Assembly: GCA_039793685.1 (NCBI GenBank)
Contig: JBDRAL010000042.1
Span: 1-64,000 of the forward strand
Source of the DNA: JAAFHI01 sp039793685
GTDB taxonomy: Bacteria > Acidobacteriota > Blastocatellia > Chloracidobacteriales > Chloracidobacteriaceae
Reading direction: 5' to 3'
DNA length: 64,000 nt
Both the position numbers and the translations under genes were made by a program. Shown here piece by piece: positions 1 to 7,339 of this stretch. The first letter of the stretch is position 1; the number at the start of each line of letters is the position of its first letter. Under the pieces are notes generated by a model. That model was not told the origin of the DNA and made no database searches. It saw nothing but the letters and a program-made list of their open reading frames with translations.

Positions 1-56
1 TCGACCTCGCGCAGTTTCGCGATGATTTCTTCCGCTTTGTGGTGCTTCTTTTTCAC
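1..56 (-). CDS. IS3-family transposase OrfA, N-terminal fragment at window edge
   Basis: Only 18 codons are visible, from a GTG start at 56 to the window edge. The translated start, VKKKHHKAEEIIAKLREV, has the pattern of IS3 OrfA proteins (basic start, then EEIIAKLRE), which are helix-turn-helix DNA-binding proteins. A purine-rich AAGGGA lies about 10 bases upstream of the GTG. Whether the complete transposase is intact cannot be judged from this window. Confidence 0.6.
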   Translation of the reverse strand, partial: MKKKHHKAEEIIAKLREV

Positions 57-125
57 GGCAGTCCGTCCCTTCTCAAAGGCTTCGGACTCACATTTTACAT
101 GGACCCGTTTAAGGGAAGCAGGTCA
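1..125 (-). mobile_element. End of an IS3-family insertion sequence (truncated by the window edge)
   Basis: Reading leftward from 125, the sequence begins TGACCTGCTTCCC. This resembles the terminal inverted repeats of IS407-group IS3 elements, which start TGACCTGC. About 70 bases further in, an open frame starts that matches the N-terminus of IS3 OrfA. The rest of the element and its other end lie outside the window, so target-site duplication cannot be checked. The family assignment rests on a short stretch. Confidence 0.6.
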
Positions 126-569
126 CGGAGAAGCCAGTGACAATGCCCGATCCTGCCTCCCCCAATGGCAGTCGGACCGGTTTGGGATTCGTTCTCTCCA
201 AACTGTCGAGTTCCTTTTCGATCAATTCGCTTGATTGGGTTTCAAACCCGCTTCCAGGAAGGGAACAGTGCGGGCGGTTTCCAAATCAACCGCCTCAAGG
301 AAATCCCATGCCCGATTTCTTTATGAGCGTTCGCAAGGTCAATCCCGGACGTTACCCGCAATTTGGTAACGAAACAGGCAATCATCGCCACGTAACCAAC
401 TGAGGGAGGGAGTAAATTTGAAAACTTTAAGGAGGAATTTTCTCAACGTCGAAAATATTAAATGAGCTTTATCAAGTTCTTTCTACGATTCCTCAAGTGG
501 AGGGGTAAATCCCATAGATGATATTTGGGAAATTTCTTGCCCCAAACTTTGTTTCAACTTGGAGGAGTC
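126..569. other. Non-coding stretch between IS end and the first complete gene
   Basis: No recognisable gene is present. Short open frames on the plus strand (for example 137-403) have no signal peptide, domain or convincing ribosome binding site and look incidental. From about 410 onward the base composition turns AT-rich, which continues into the following gene. The stretch probably contains that gene's promoter, but no clear -35/-10 pair stands out. Confidence 0.5.
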
Positions 570-1730
570 ATGAAAAGATTTAACCTTGAATGGAATCGGC
601 TTTTTGCTTTTGTTGTTTTCTCGATCTTCTGGAGTTTGTTCGGATTCCAGGTTTTTGGGAAATGTAAAAAAGAGAAAGTTGTAGAGTTCGATGTTAACAT
701 TAAAAGGTCAGGGGAGAAAATTAATGGTCCAGTGACAATTCGGCTGACAAATATTAATCCGTTGAGATTTCACAATTCAGTTAGTGTTAGTACTACATAT
801 CTTGCTGCTCAAGACTACAAATTACCTTTTATCCCTACAGTTTCTGCAAGTCCAGAAAGTATGGGGGGAATTGATTGCGTTAAACAATATCGGGAAATTA
901 AAAATGATGTTGATGATCTAGTGGAAAAATCTGATGGCTTTATTTCAAGCGGAAGGAAAAGGGAACTGTTAGAGGAAATCACAAAACTTAGTAAGCAAAT
1001 TGATGAATTCTTGAGTAATTGTAAGGATAAACCTGAGACAAATGAAGACTCCACTCATTATAATCAAGGTAGGAAAAAGCTTAGATCTTGGAATTCAGTT
1101 TTTAAAGATATAATTTCCAGAGGTGAGGATGCATTTATTCTTGAAATTTCAATTAATGATCATGGATTTACAATTGGGACAGGAAAGGAAACCAAAGTTG
1201 AACTTATCAAGCAGGATCGTTTTGCAGAACCGGGGGCGGAGATAATCCGGGAAGAAATTGTTACTGTCGTGTTCTCTTCCATCTTTTCGGTAAGTGCGGG
1301 TTTTGGTTTCAGCACCCTTGATGAGCAGGAATTCTCAATCGTTCGCTCCAGGACCTCGCCAACCGATCCGACCCTTGTAAACAAGTTCGGATTTCAAAAT
1401 CGCTCAAAGTTTCGCCCGATGCCGGTGATTCTGTTGAATACCCGCCTTTTTGAAATGTCCAAGGGATTCGACTTCCATTTCAGTACGGGGGCTGGCGTAG
1501 ATATTAAAACCGGTCAACCCGCCGGTTCCGATGTGGAGTTCGTTGTCGGTCCGAGTATTTCCTTCCGAAGGTCGTTGTTCTTGACCCCGGCTTTGCATGT
1601 AGGGCGAGTACCCACCCTCGCGGGTGGATTCAAGGTTGGAGACCTCGTCCCGGCTGAAGTTACTGCTCCGCCAATCGAAAAAAGTTGGAAGACGGGCTTT
1701 ATCTTCACCATTACCTATAAATTCAAGTAG
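570..1730 (+). CDS. Secreted or outer-membrane protein of unknown function
   Basis: The gene encodes 386 residues from the ATG at 570, which follows a strong GGAGGAG box 3 bases away; an upstream TTG in the same frame is less likely. Residues 10-35 form a hydrophobic signal segment. The middle (about 95-185) is polar and probably helical. The last 130 residues show alternating hydrophobic and polar stretches and an aromatic end (FTITYKFK), as in small outer-membrane beta-barrels. I do not recognise a family. The first half (to about 1200) is clearly AT-rich and the second half has the GC-rich composition of the neighbours, so the gene is either mosaic or recently acquired. It lies next to an IS end. 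Confidence 0.65.
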   Translation: MKRFNLEWNRLFAFVVFSIFWSLFGFQVFGKCKKEKVVEFDVNIKRSGEKINGPVTIRLTNINPLRFHNSVSVSTTYLAAQDYKLPFIPTVSASPESMGGIDCVKQYREIKNDVDDLVEKSDGFISSGRKRELLEEITKLSKQIDEFLSNCKDKPETNEDSTHYNQGRKKLRSWNSVFKDIISRGEDAFILEISINDHGFTIGTGKETKVELIKQDRFAEPGAEIIREEIVTVVFSSIFSVSAGFGFSTLDEQEFSIVRSRTSPTDPTLVNKFGFQNRSKFRPMPVILLNTRLFEMSKGFDFHFSTGAGVDIKTGQPAGSDVEFVVGPSISFRRSLFLTPALHVGRVPTLAGGFKVGDLVPAEVTAPPIEKSWKTGFIFTITYKFK

Positions 1731-1751
1731 GAACCCGACTGATTGGCGCGA

Positions 1752-1778
1752 GGAGGGGGAGTTGCTCCCCCTCCTTTT
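1752..1778 (+). terminator. Rho-independent terminator
   Basis: GGAGGGGGAG at 1752-1761 pairs with CTCCCCCTCC at 1765-1774 across a 3-base loop and is followed by TTTT. It lies 21 bases after the stop codon of the plus-strand gene ending at 1730 and just before the end of the converging aminotransferase gene. Confidence 0.85.
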
Positions 1779-1781
1779 ACA

Positions 1782-2978
1782 TTACCGGTTCAAATACGCT
1801 CCGAGCGCCGCCAGCCCCTTCTCGATTGTTTCGACCGGGAGGGAATAGCTCATCCGCAGGTGCCCCGCGCCTTCCGCGCCGAAGGCCGTGCCGGGAATCG
1901 TCGCCACGTTGGCCTTGTCGAGCAGTTCCATCGCCATTTCGGAACTCGATTTCCCGAACGCTTTGATGCTCGGGAAGACGTAAAACGCGCCGTTCGGCAC
2001 GGGATCGACCGTCAGACCGAGTGCGTTCAGGCCGCTGACGAGCAAGTCACGGCGCTGGCGGTATTCCGCAAGACATTCCGCGAAAAAGTCGGTCGAGGTT
2101 TTCAGCGCGGCGACCGCCGCCCACTGACTCGGCGTACTCACGCCGTTCGTCGAATACAACACCGATTTCTTGAGGCCGGTCGCGAACGGCTCGGCGGCCA
2201 CGGCGTAGCCGACGCGCCAGCCGGTCATGCCGTACGACTTGGAAAGCGTGAAGGTCGTAATCGTCCGTTCGTACATTCCGGGCAGCGACGCGATCGAAAC
2301 ATGTTCGCCTTCATACACGAGGTCTTCGTAGGCTTCGTCCGCTACGACCACCACGTCATTTTTCTTCGCAAATGCCGCCACTTCTTCAAGTTGCGCCCGA
2401 TTGAAGACGGTCCCGGTCGGGTTGTTCGGGGTGTTGAGCAGCAGCGCGCGGGTGCGCGGCGTCAGTTTCGCTTCGAGCGCGGCGGTGATGCCGGTGGCGA
2501 AGGCCGCGTTGGTGTCCACCGTGACCGGAACGCCCGCCGACATCTGGATGAGGTCCACGGTCGGCGTCCAGTAGGGCGAAAAGAGCATCACTTCATCGCC
2601 CGGATCGAGCAGGGAATTGAACGCGCCGTACAGCCCTTGCATTCCGCCCACCCCGACGACGATGTCGTCCTTCGCGCAGGGAATCCGGTTGCGGGTCGTC
2701 AGTTTTTCGGCCAGCAGGTCAACCAGCGGGCCGATGCCGCTCGACGGCGCGTAGCGGGTCTTGTTTTCCGCCAGCGCGTCGCGCATCGCGGCCTTGATGT
2801 GTTCCGGCGTCTCGAAAAACGGCTCGCCGCCTTCAAATTGAAAAATGGTCCGCCCGGCGGCCTTGAGTTCCATGACCCGGTTGCGGATGCGGACGATTTC
2901 GGAAAAGCCGACGGCGTCGAAACGGCTCGACAGGCGAAGGTTGGTGCGGCGTTCGGGAGAAAGCGTGGGTTGCGTCAT
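1782..2978 (-). CDS. Pyridoxal-phosphate aminotransferase, class I/II (aspartate aminotransferase-like)
   Basis: This 398-residue protein is a fold-type I PLP enzyme of the size typical for bacterial aspartate/aromatic aminotransferases. It shows the NTPNNPTGTV substrate-loop motif, the conserved DEAYEDLVYEG segment with its PLP-pyridine aspartate, and SKSYGMTGWRVGY, whose lysine forms the Schiff base with PLP. It would transfer amino groups between amino acids and 2-oxoacids in the cytoplasm. The exact substrate cannot be read from these motifs. It starts at the ATG at 2978 and lies in the same direction as the HisC-like gene upstream, separated by a heptamer-repeat array. Confidence 0.88.
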   Translation of the reverse strand: MTQPTLSPERRTNLRLSSRFDAVGFSEIVRIRNRVMELKAAGRTIFQFEGGEPFFETPEHIKAAMRDALAENKTRYAPSSGIGPLVDLLAEKLTTRNRIPCAKDDIVVGVGGMQGLYGAFNSLLDPGDEVMLFSPYWTPTVDLIQMSAGVPVTVDTNAAFATGITAALEAKLTPRTRALLLNTPNNPTGTVFNRAQLEEVAAFAKKNDVVVVADEAYEDLVYEGEHVSIASLPGMYERTITTFTLSKSYGMTGWRVGYAVAAEPFATGLKKSVLYSTNGVSTPSQWAAVAALKTSTDFFAECLAEYRQRRDLLVSGLNALGLTVDPVPNGAFYVFPSIKAFGKSSSEMAMELLDKANVATIPGTAFGAEGAGHLRMSYSLPVETIEKGLAALGAYLNR

Positions 2979-3002
2979 GACGGATGATTCCTTTGGGAAA
3001 GT

Positions 3003-3116
3003 AGCCAGCCGCCAGTAGTTAGTGGTCAGTAGTCAGCAGTCAGTACATGAGATCGTATGAATGCAGGAAAAGAAGTTGCTAACTACTAACTGCTAATCGC
3101 TAACTGCTCACGGCTA
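3003..3116. repeat. Inverted pair of 7-bp-period arrays (CAGTNNT / TAACTGC types)
   Basis: The left array (3003-3044) reads as degenerate heptamers such as CAGTAGT, TAGTGGT, CAGTAGT and CAGCAGT. The right array (3074-3116) reads CTAACTA, CTAACTG, CTAATCG and CTAACTG, the approximate reverse complement. The two can fold on each other around a 29-base spacer. The element fills most of the gap between the two aminotransferase genes. Confidence 0.85.
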
Positions 3117-3147
3117 AAACCGGAAAGAGTACGACAGCCCGGACGGG

Positions 3148-4188
3148 CTAAGCCAAGGATTTTTTCAGCGTGGCGACGAATCGGTCCGTGTCTTCGGGAA
3201 GTCCGACCCGGATGCGAATGCCGTCACGATATTCCTTCGCCGGATAGTGCCGCACCTTGACCCCGTTTTCGAACAGCCACTTTGCCACATCGCGGCCCCG
3301 GTGGTTGGGGAACTGGCAGAAGATGAAATTGGCGGCGGACGGATGGACGATGACGCCGGGGAGGGCGGCGAGCGCGCTCGTCATGCGCATTCGCTCGCGT
3401 CCGAGCCGGGCCAGATTTTCGTCAAGGAGGGATTTGTGCCGCAGGGCCGATTCGGCGGCGGAGAGCGCCATGCCGGAAATCGACTCGACCGGAAGCGCGG
3501 CGGCGAGGCGGGCGGCGGCGTTGGGGGCGGCCACGGCGTACGCAATGGATAACCCGTTCAGCGACGCCCACTTGAAGCCGCGCATGACGACCAGATTCGG
3601 GAAGTCCCGAACGAGCGGGGCGCAACTTTGCCCGCCGAATTCGACGTGGGATTCGTCCAGCACCGTCATGACTCCGGTTTCGAGAACCCGGACGACCGTT
3701 TCGCGGGAGATCGCTTTGCCGGTCGGGTTGTTCGGCGTTGAAAGAAACACCAGCCGGACGGCCTCGGCCTCCGTCGCGAGGCGAATGAGCGAATCTTCGT
3801 AAAGGTCGAACCGCTCGTCGCTGCCGGTGTCGAGGACCTCGATTCCGGCGGATTGCGCGGCGTAGCGGAAGATGCCGTAAGACGGCTCCGGCATCGCGGC
3901 GGCGTCGCCCCGACGCAAAAACCGGTCGATGATCTTGGCCACGATGATGTCTTCGCCGTCGGCTGGAACGATGAAGTTTTCCGGAACACCGATATAGCGC
4001 GCGACCGCGGTCCGCAGGCTGTCGGTGGAACGTGCCACCGCCGGACGCAACAGCACGTCGGCCAGCGAATCGGCCACGGTGGCGACCGCCGGATAGACGT
4101 TTTCAATGCCGCTCAGGTCGAGTACCGACAGGGGCATTCGGAAAGGACCTCGTTCGGAGAGGGCTACGCCGGAAGGCCCGGCGGTCAT
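3148..4188 (-). CDS. hisC: Histidinol-phosphate aminotransferase-like PLP enzyme
   Basis: The 346-residue product is a fold-type I aminotransferase, slightly short for HisC (usually 350-370). Visible motifs are STPNNPTGK, DESHVEFGG with the PLP-binding aspartate, and MRGFKWASLNGLSIAY with the PLP lysine. The end GIRIRVGLPEDTDRF matches the HisC C-terminal arginine region. HisC converts imidazole-acetol phosphate to histidinol phosphate in histidine synthesis. No other his genes are nearby, so a role with other amino acids is possible. An in-frame ATG at 4137 is an alternative start that would remove a weakly conserved 17-residue leader. Confidence 0.7.
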   Translation of the reverse strand: MTAGPSGVALSERGPFRMPLSVLDLSGIENVYPAVATVADSLADVLLRPAVARSTDSLRTAVARYIGVPENFIVPADGEDIIVAKIIDRFLRRGDAAAMPEPSYGIFRYAAQSAGIEVLDTGSDERFDLYEDSLIRLATEAEAVRLVFLSTPNNPTGKAISRETVVRVLETGVMTVLDESHVEFGGQSCAPLVRDFPNLVVMRGFKWASLNGLSIAYAVAAPNAAARLAAALPVESISGMALSAAESALRHKSLLDENLARLGRERMRMTSALAALPGVIVHPSAANFIFCQFPNHRGRDVAKWLFENGVKVRHYPAKEYRDGIRIRVGLPEDTDRFVATLKKSLA

Positions 4189-4361
4189 ACCTTGAAAAAT
4201 GTGCCGCCCAGTCTACCGATTCGGACCAGTCCGGGCAAGGAAGATGATTGTTAGCGGGAAAAAACGGCCCCGCGCCGTTTCCGGGCATTCCTTCGGGATT
4301 TCTAATTCTTGTTTTTTCAATGCTTTTCGGAAGTTTGGTTCATTTTTTACCTTCGCTTTTG

Positions 4362-4391
4362 TTGACGATTCGAAAAGCCCTTTGCTAGAGT
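4362..4391 (+). promoter_or_regulatory. Candidate sigma-70 promoter for the zinc-ribbon/RDD gene
   Basis: TTGACG at 4362-4367 and TAGAGT at 4386-4391 are separated by 18 bases, with a TGC just before the -10 (extended -10). The predicted transcript would have a leader of about 180 bases, most of it made of the AATCGAA-type repeats. The rest of the 4189-4437 gap is AT-richer and holds no gene that I can see. Confidence 0.5.
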
Positions 4392-4437
4392 GCCGACCTC
4401 CACATTTTCTCCATCGTTCAGCAAGGGGGGGCAGGAA

Positions 4438-4541
4438 TTTTCGATTTCCCGATTGAAGATTTTCGATTCATTTCCCGGTAACACGTCCGGAATTCCGGCA
4501 GGACCAATCGAAAATCCGGCAATCGAAAATCGAAAATTCAT
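4438..4541. repeat. AATCGAA-type heptamer arrays in inverted orientation
   Basis: The left part (4438-4471) contains GATTTTCGATT-type units and the right part (4506-4541) contains AATCGAAAATC-type units, so the two arms are complementary. Similar arrays lie at 46531-46618 and 55372-55654. Confidence 0.75.
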
Positions 4542-4576
4542 AGAGGGGGTTTTCTTTCGGCCCCGAGAGTGTCACG

Positions 4577-5767
4577 ATGATTTGCGCCGCTTGCGGATAT
4601 GTTCAGGGCGACGCCTCGGCGCGCTGTCGCCGATGCGGGGTCTTCAACGAAAAAGCGCCCCGTCGAATTTCAGTCAGAGGCATGGAAAACAGTAACGGCT
4701 CGAAGCCGACCGCCGCGAAGGGCAACGCTGCGTCGTTCCCGCTTGAAGTTCATAACGGCCCGACGGCGACCGTGCCGGCCTGGCGGGCGGAACTGAGTGC
4801 GCGTGTCCGGCAGATGAAGGCCCGGCGTTCGATGGAAGCCGAGCTGGAAGCAGCTCTGCGCGACCATCGGGCGAACGCCCCGCCGCCGGTCGAAGTTGAA
4901 GAAGAGATGGCCATGCGGACGAGCGGATCGTTCGGCGATCCGACGGAAGCCGCCGTCGATGCGGTTGAAACGGTGACGATTCTCGAACCCGAACTCCTTC
5001 CGGCGGAAGGAGATACGGGACACGATGACCGCGACATTGACAATCCGCTGGTACGCGCCGCGCTCAAACGGGTCCGGCGGGCTTCGGAAACGCCGCGGAC
5101 GCCGACCGGTTTCCCGCCACGTCGTACCGAACCGCTGGCGAAGGATGAACCGGCTCCGATTCCGGTCGCCACGCCCGCGCTGACGGTCGAACAGGTGGAT
5201 ATTGCCGACATCGCGAGCGAACTCGACGCCGCGTTGGAAGACTTTGACTTTTCCGACCACTCGCCGAGTTTTGAACCGGTCGCCCCGGTCATTCCGAAGC
5301 CGATTGTCCTTGAGGAAATCCGAACGCCGGGCAGCATCGTCCACCGCGAACGCCCCGAACTTCAGGAACGGGTGGTCGCCGGTTTAATCGACGTCATTGT
5401 GGTGCTGCTGTCGTGTTTCCCCTTGTGGGGCATCGTTGCCCTGACGGATGTGAATCTGGCGAGCGCGGGAGTTCAGGCGATCATCGCCTGCGCGACGTTG
5501 CTGATTGCCGGAATGTATCTTTTCGGGACGGTCGCGGCGTCGGGGCAGACGTTCGGCATGATGTACGCCGGATTGAGGGTCGTCAGCATCTACAGCGACC
5601 ACGAAATGAATCTCGTTCAGGCGCTGGTCCGGACACTCGGCCACCTGCCGGCGGCGCTGCCGCTGGGCGGCGGCTTCGTCTGGGCGGCATTCGACAAAAA
5701 CCAGCGCGGCCTGCACGAATACATGTCGGGTACGCAGGTCGTCCGGGAGTGGCGGGTCGAACTGTAA
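4577..5767 (+). CDS. Zinc-ribbon and RDD-domain membrane protein
   Basis: The protein has 396 residues. It begins with a short zinc ribbon (Cys3, Cys6, Cys17, Cys20). A long acidic and proline-rich linker of about 230 residues follows. The C-terminal 130 residues form an RDD domain with hydrophobic segments near 268-290 and 300-322, a third near 355-375, and the typical ending in which a tryptophan/aspartate-rich loop (WAAFDKNQRGLHE) precedes the last strand. RDD proteins are small integral membrane proteins, some linked to ion or osmolyte transport; no substrate can be assigned here. The tRNA-Leu gene follows 29 bases later in the same direction. Confidence 0.75.
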   Translation: MICAACGYVQGDASARCRRCGVFNEKAPRRISVRGMENSNGSKPTAAKGNAASFPLEVHNGPTATVPAWRAELSARVRQMKARRSMEAELEAALRDHRANAPPPVEVEEEMAMRTSGSFGDPTEAAVDAVETVTILEPELLPAEGDTGHDDRDIDNPLVRAALKRVRRASETPRTPTGFPPRRTEPLAKDEPAPIPVATPALTVEQVDIADIASELDAALEDFDFSDHSPSFEPVAPVIPKPIVLEEIRTPGSIVHRERPELQERVVAGLIDVIVVLLSCFPLWGIVALTDVNLASAGVQAIIACATLLIAGMYLFGTVAASGQTFGMMYAGLRVVSIYSDHEMNLVQALVRTLGHLPAALPLGGGFVWAAFDKNQRGLHEYMSGTQVVREWRVEL

Positions 5768-5796
5768 ACGCTCTTTTTTCAATTGGATGAAGCATT

Positions 5797-5884
5797 GCCG
5801 GGGTGGCGGAATGGTAGACGCAGCGGACTTAAAATCCGCTGCTCCGCAAGGGGCGTGCGGGTTCGAGTCCCGCCCTCGGCACCA
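5797..5884 (+). tRNA. tRNA-Leu (anticodon UAA)
   Basis: The acceptor arm GCCGGGG pairs with CCTCGGC, and the discriminator A and an encoded CCA end follow. The anticodon arm AGCGGA-cTTAAaa-TCCGCT places TAA in the loop. The long variable arm is typical of leucine tRNAs, and GGTTCGAGTCC forms the T loop. The gene is complete. Confidence 0.95.
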
Positions 5885-5920
5885 AGCAAGCGAAACGGCG
5901 GCCTCGGCCGCTGTTTTCAT

Positions 5921-6127
5921 TTAGGTGAGGTGAATGTCTTCCAGAATTTCCCGTCGGCTGTAGCCGCGCTGGCGCAGGTCGCGTCCCCAGCGGACATCCG
6001 CCGCGACCATTTGCAAATCCAGTGTCGGAAACTGTTCCCGGAGCGCGAGAATCCCCTCTTCCGGGGTAGGGTGCCGAATAACCTGTAGCAGGGCGTCGAG
6101 ATAGGCGGCATCGGTCGAAGCGGGCAT
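5921..6127 (-). CDS. Small hypothetical protein (68 aa)
   Basis: The ATG at 6127 has GGAG about 10 bases upstream. The product is soluble, has no signal or membrane segment, and reads like a compact helical domain (repeated leucines, then RWGRDLRQRGYSRREILEDIHL at the end). The same frame stays open far upstream, but that extension lies antisense to the LURP-one-like gene and is not credible. The gene diverges from that neighbour across 78 bases. I do not recognise a family. Confidence 0.5.
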   Translation of the reverse strand: MPASTDAAYLDALLQVIRHPTPEEGILALREQFPTLDLQMVAADVRWGRDLRQRGYSRREILEDIHLT

Positions 6128-6205
6128 GCACGATTCTCCGGTCGGAAAAAACAAAAATGTGGTAAAGACGGAGGGCAATTTACAACTCCACCGAGGTCGC
6201 GAGCA

Positions 6206-6793
6206 ATGAATTATCCCCTCAGTCTGTCCTTCAAGCTGTTGGCCATTGCGAATCAGATCTACGTTCGTGATGCCTCCGGCGCGCTCGTCTTCTACGTCAA
6301 GCAGAAAGCCTTCAAACTGAAGGAAGCCATCACGGTTTTCGCCGACGAGAATCAAACCCAGCCCTATTTCACCATCAATGCCGACCGCGTCATCGACTTT
6401 TCGGCCCGGTATCACTTCGCGGACATGAGCGGACGCCCGCTCGGCTCGATCAAGCGGCAGGGCATGCGGTCGCTCTGGAAAGCCAGCTACGACATTATGG
6501 AAGGCGAAAATGTCGTGATGCGGATCAACGAGGAAAACGGCTGGGTGAAGGTGATGGACGCCCTGCTCGGTGAAGTCCCCGTCGTGGGGATGTTTACCGG
6601 CTACTTCTTCAATCCGTCCTACCTCGTGACTCGCCCGGACGGCACGCCGGTGTTCCGTCTGAAAAAGGAACCGGCTTTTTTTGAAGGCAAGTTCACCATT
6701 GAACACATCGGCCAGCTCCACAGCCAGGACGACGAAACTCGCGCCGTCCTCGGCATGATGATGATGGTCCTGCTTGAGCGGAAGCGCGGCTAG
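6206..6793 (+). CDS. LURP-one-related / tubby-like beta-barrel protein
   Basis: The 195-residue protein has the layout of LURP-one-related (tubby C-terminal-like, scramblase-related) domains: short strands with repeated patterns such as FYVKQKAFKLKE, RPLGSIKRQG and TPVFRLKKEP, alternating with polar turns, and a hydrophobic last helix (MMMMVLLERKR). Members of this superfamily often associate with membranes or lipids; the bacterial ones are uncharacterised. The start has GAGGTCGCGAGCA upstream, a modest ribosome site. The stop codon sits at the edge of a heptamer array. Confidence 0.65.
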   Translation: MNYPLSLSFKLLAIANQIYVRDASGALVFYVKQKAFKLKEAITVFADENQTQPYFTINADRVIDFSARYHFADMSGRPLGSIKRQGMRSLWKASYDIMEGENVVMRINEENGWVKVMDALLGEVPVVGMFTGYFFNPSYLVTRPDGTPVFRLKKEPAFFEGKFTIEHIGQLHSQDDETRAVLGMMMMVLLERKRG

Positions 6794-6872
6794 CAGGTAG
6801 TTGTTAGTGGTTAGCAGTTAGTGGTTAGTAGTTAGCTGGAAGCGAAAAATTCACTACTAACTACTAACTACT
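6791..6872. repeat. Heptamer array pair between convergent genes
   Basis: The left arm (6791-6836) is built from GTTAGTG- and GTTAGCA-like heptamers; the right arm (6852-6871) from CTAACTA heptamers. The stop codons of both converging genes (TAG at 6791-6793 and TAG on the minus strand at 6870-6868) lie inside the arrays. Confidence 0.8.
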
Positions 6873-7164
6873 TCTTCTTGAACAGGTTCCGAAAGGCATC
6901 CTTGGCGTCCGAGGATGCCGTTTTCGTTCTGGAAGCCGTCGTCAGCGCGACCTTGTTGTTCGGCTGGAAGTGTTCGCAGTGGTTGGCGGCGGCCTTGTCG
7001 CGGACCGCCTCGGCAATCGGCTCGCGGCATTCGTGGCGCATGCCGGTGTCGAAAAACTTGCAGTTCCGGCAGCAGTGCAGGTCCGCGCCGCACTCGTTGC
7101 AGGTATCCAGCCGCCGGACCATCCCGAACAGCTTCACTTCGCGACTACAGGCGTGGCAAATCAT
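6868..7164 (-). CDS. Small cysteine-rich zinc-binding protein
   Basis: The product has 98 residues from the ATG at 7164, which follows a good GGAAAGGA box. A longer open frame upstream runs through repeat DNA and is not used here. Cysteines are arranged as C3-x2-C6, C22-x2-C25 and then CCRNC with a further C and an HEC/CEHF segment, enough for two or three zinc sites. The last 35 residues are basic and Ser/Thr-rich. Such proteins are known only as conserved hypotheticals; nucleic-acid or protein binding is a guess. Confidence 0.65.
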   Translation of the reverse strand: MICHACSREVKLFGMVRRLDTCNECGADLHCCRNCKFFDTGMRHECREPIAEAVRDKAAANHCEHFQPNNKVALTTASRTKTASSDAKDAFRNLFKKK

Positions 7165-7197
7165 TCGAAGTCCTTTCCTTTTTGAGTTCTCTGTTTG

Positions 7198-7327
7198 AAG
7201 TCTGGAGTCTGGAGTCGAGAGTCTGGAGTCAAAACCGGAAGCGAGTGGTTTTTGGTCACTGGCAACTGGCGGCTGGCCACTGTCCACTGATTCTTGACTC
7301 CAGACTCTCGACTCCAGACTCCAGACT
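7198..7327. repeat. AGTCTGG / GACTCCA inverted heptamer arrays with a CACTGGC array between them
   Basis: AGTCTGG units (with AGTCGAG variants) run from 7198 to 7230. The exact reverse-complement pattern (GACTCCA, GACTCTC, GACTCCA, GACTCCA) runs from 7296 to 7327. The spacer itself contains a second 7-bp array (CACTGGC AACTGGC GGCTGGC CACTGTC CACTGAT). Confidence 0.85.
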
Positions 7328-7339
7328 TTTCGCTCCGGA

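Noticed and set aside
1743..2987. Long open frame on the plus strand opposite the aminotransferase gene
   Set aside because: It mirrors the minus-strand gene, is Arg/His/Gly-rich and has no domain. In GC-rich DNA the reverse frame of a real gene often stays open. The same applies at 8081-9739, 14327-16573, 16640-18037, 34375-36627 and 55610-57415.
5797..5884. tRNA-Leu as integration site of a mobile element
   Set aside because: No integrase, no direct copy of the tRNA 3' end and no composition change are seen nearby.
5921..6721. Long minus-strand frame ending in the 68-residue protein
   Set aside because: The upstream 600 bases are antisense to a real plus-strand gene; the ATG at 6127 with its own ribosome site explains the conserved-looking end.
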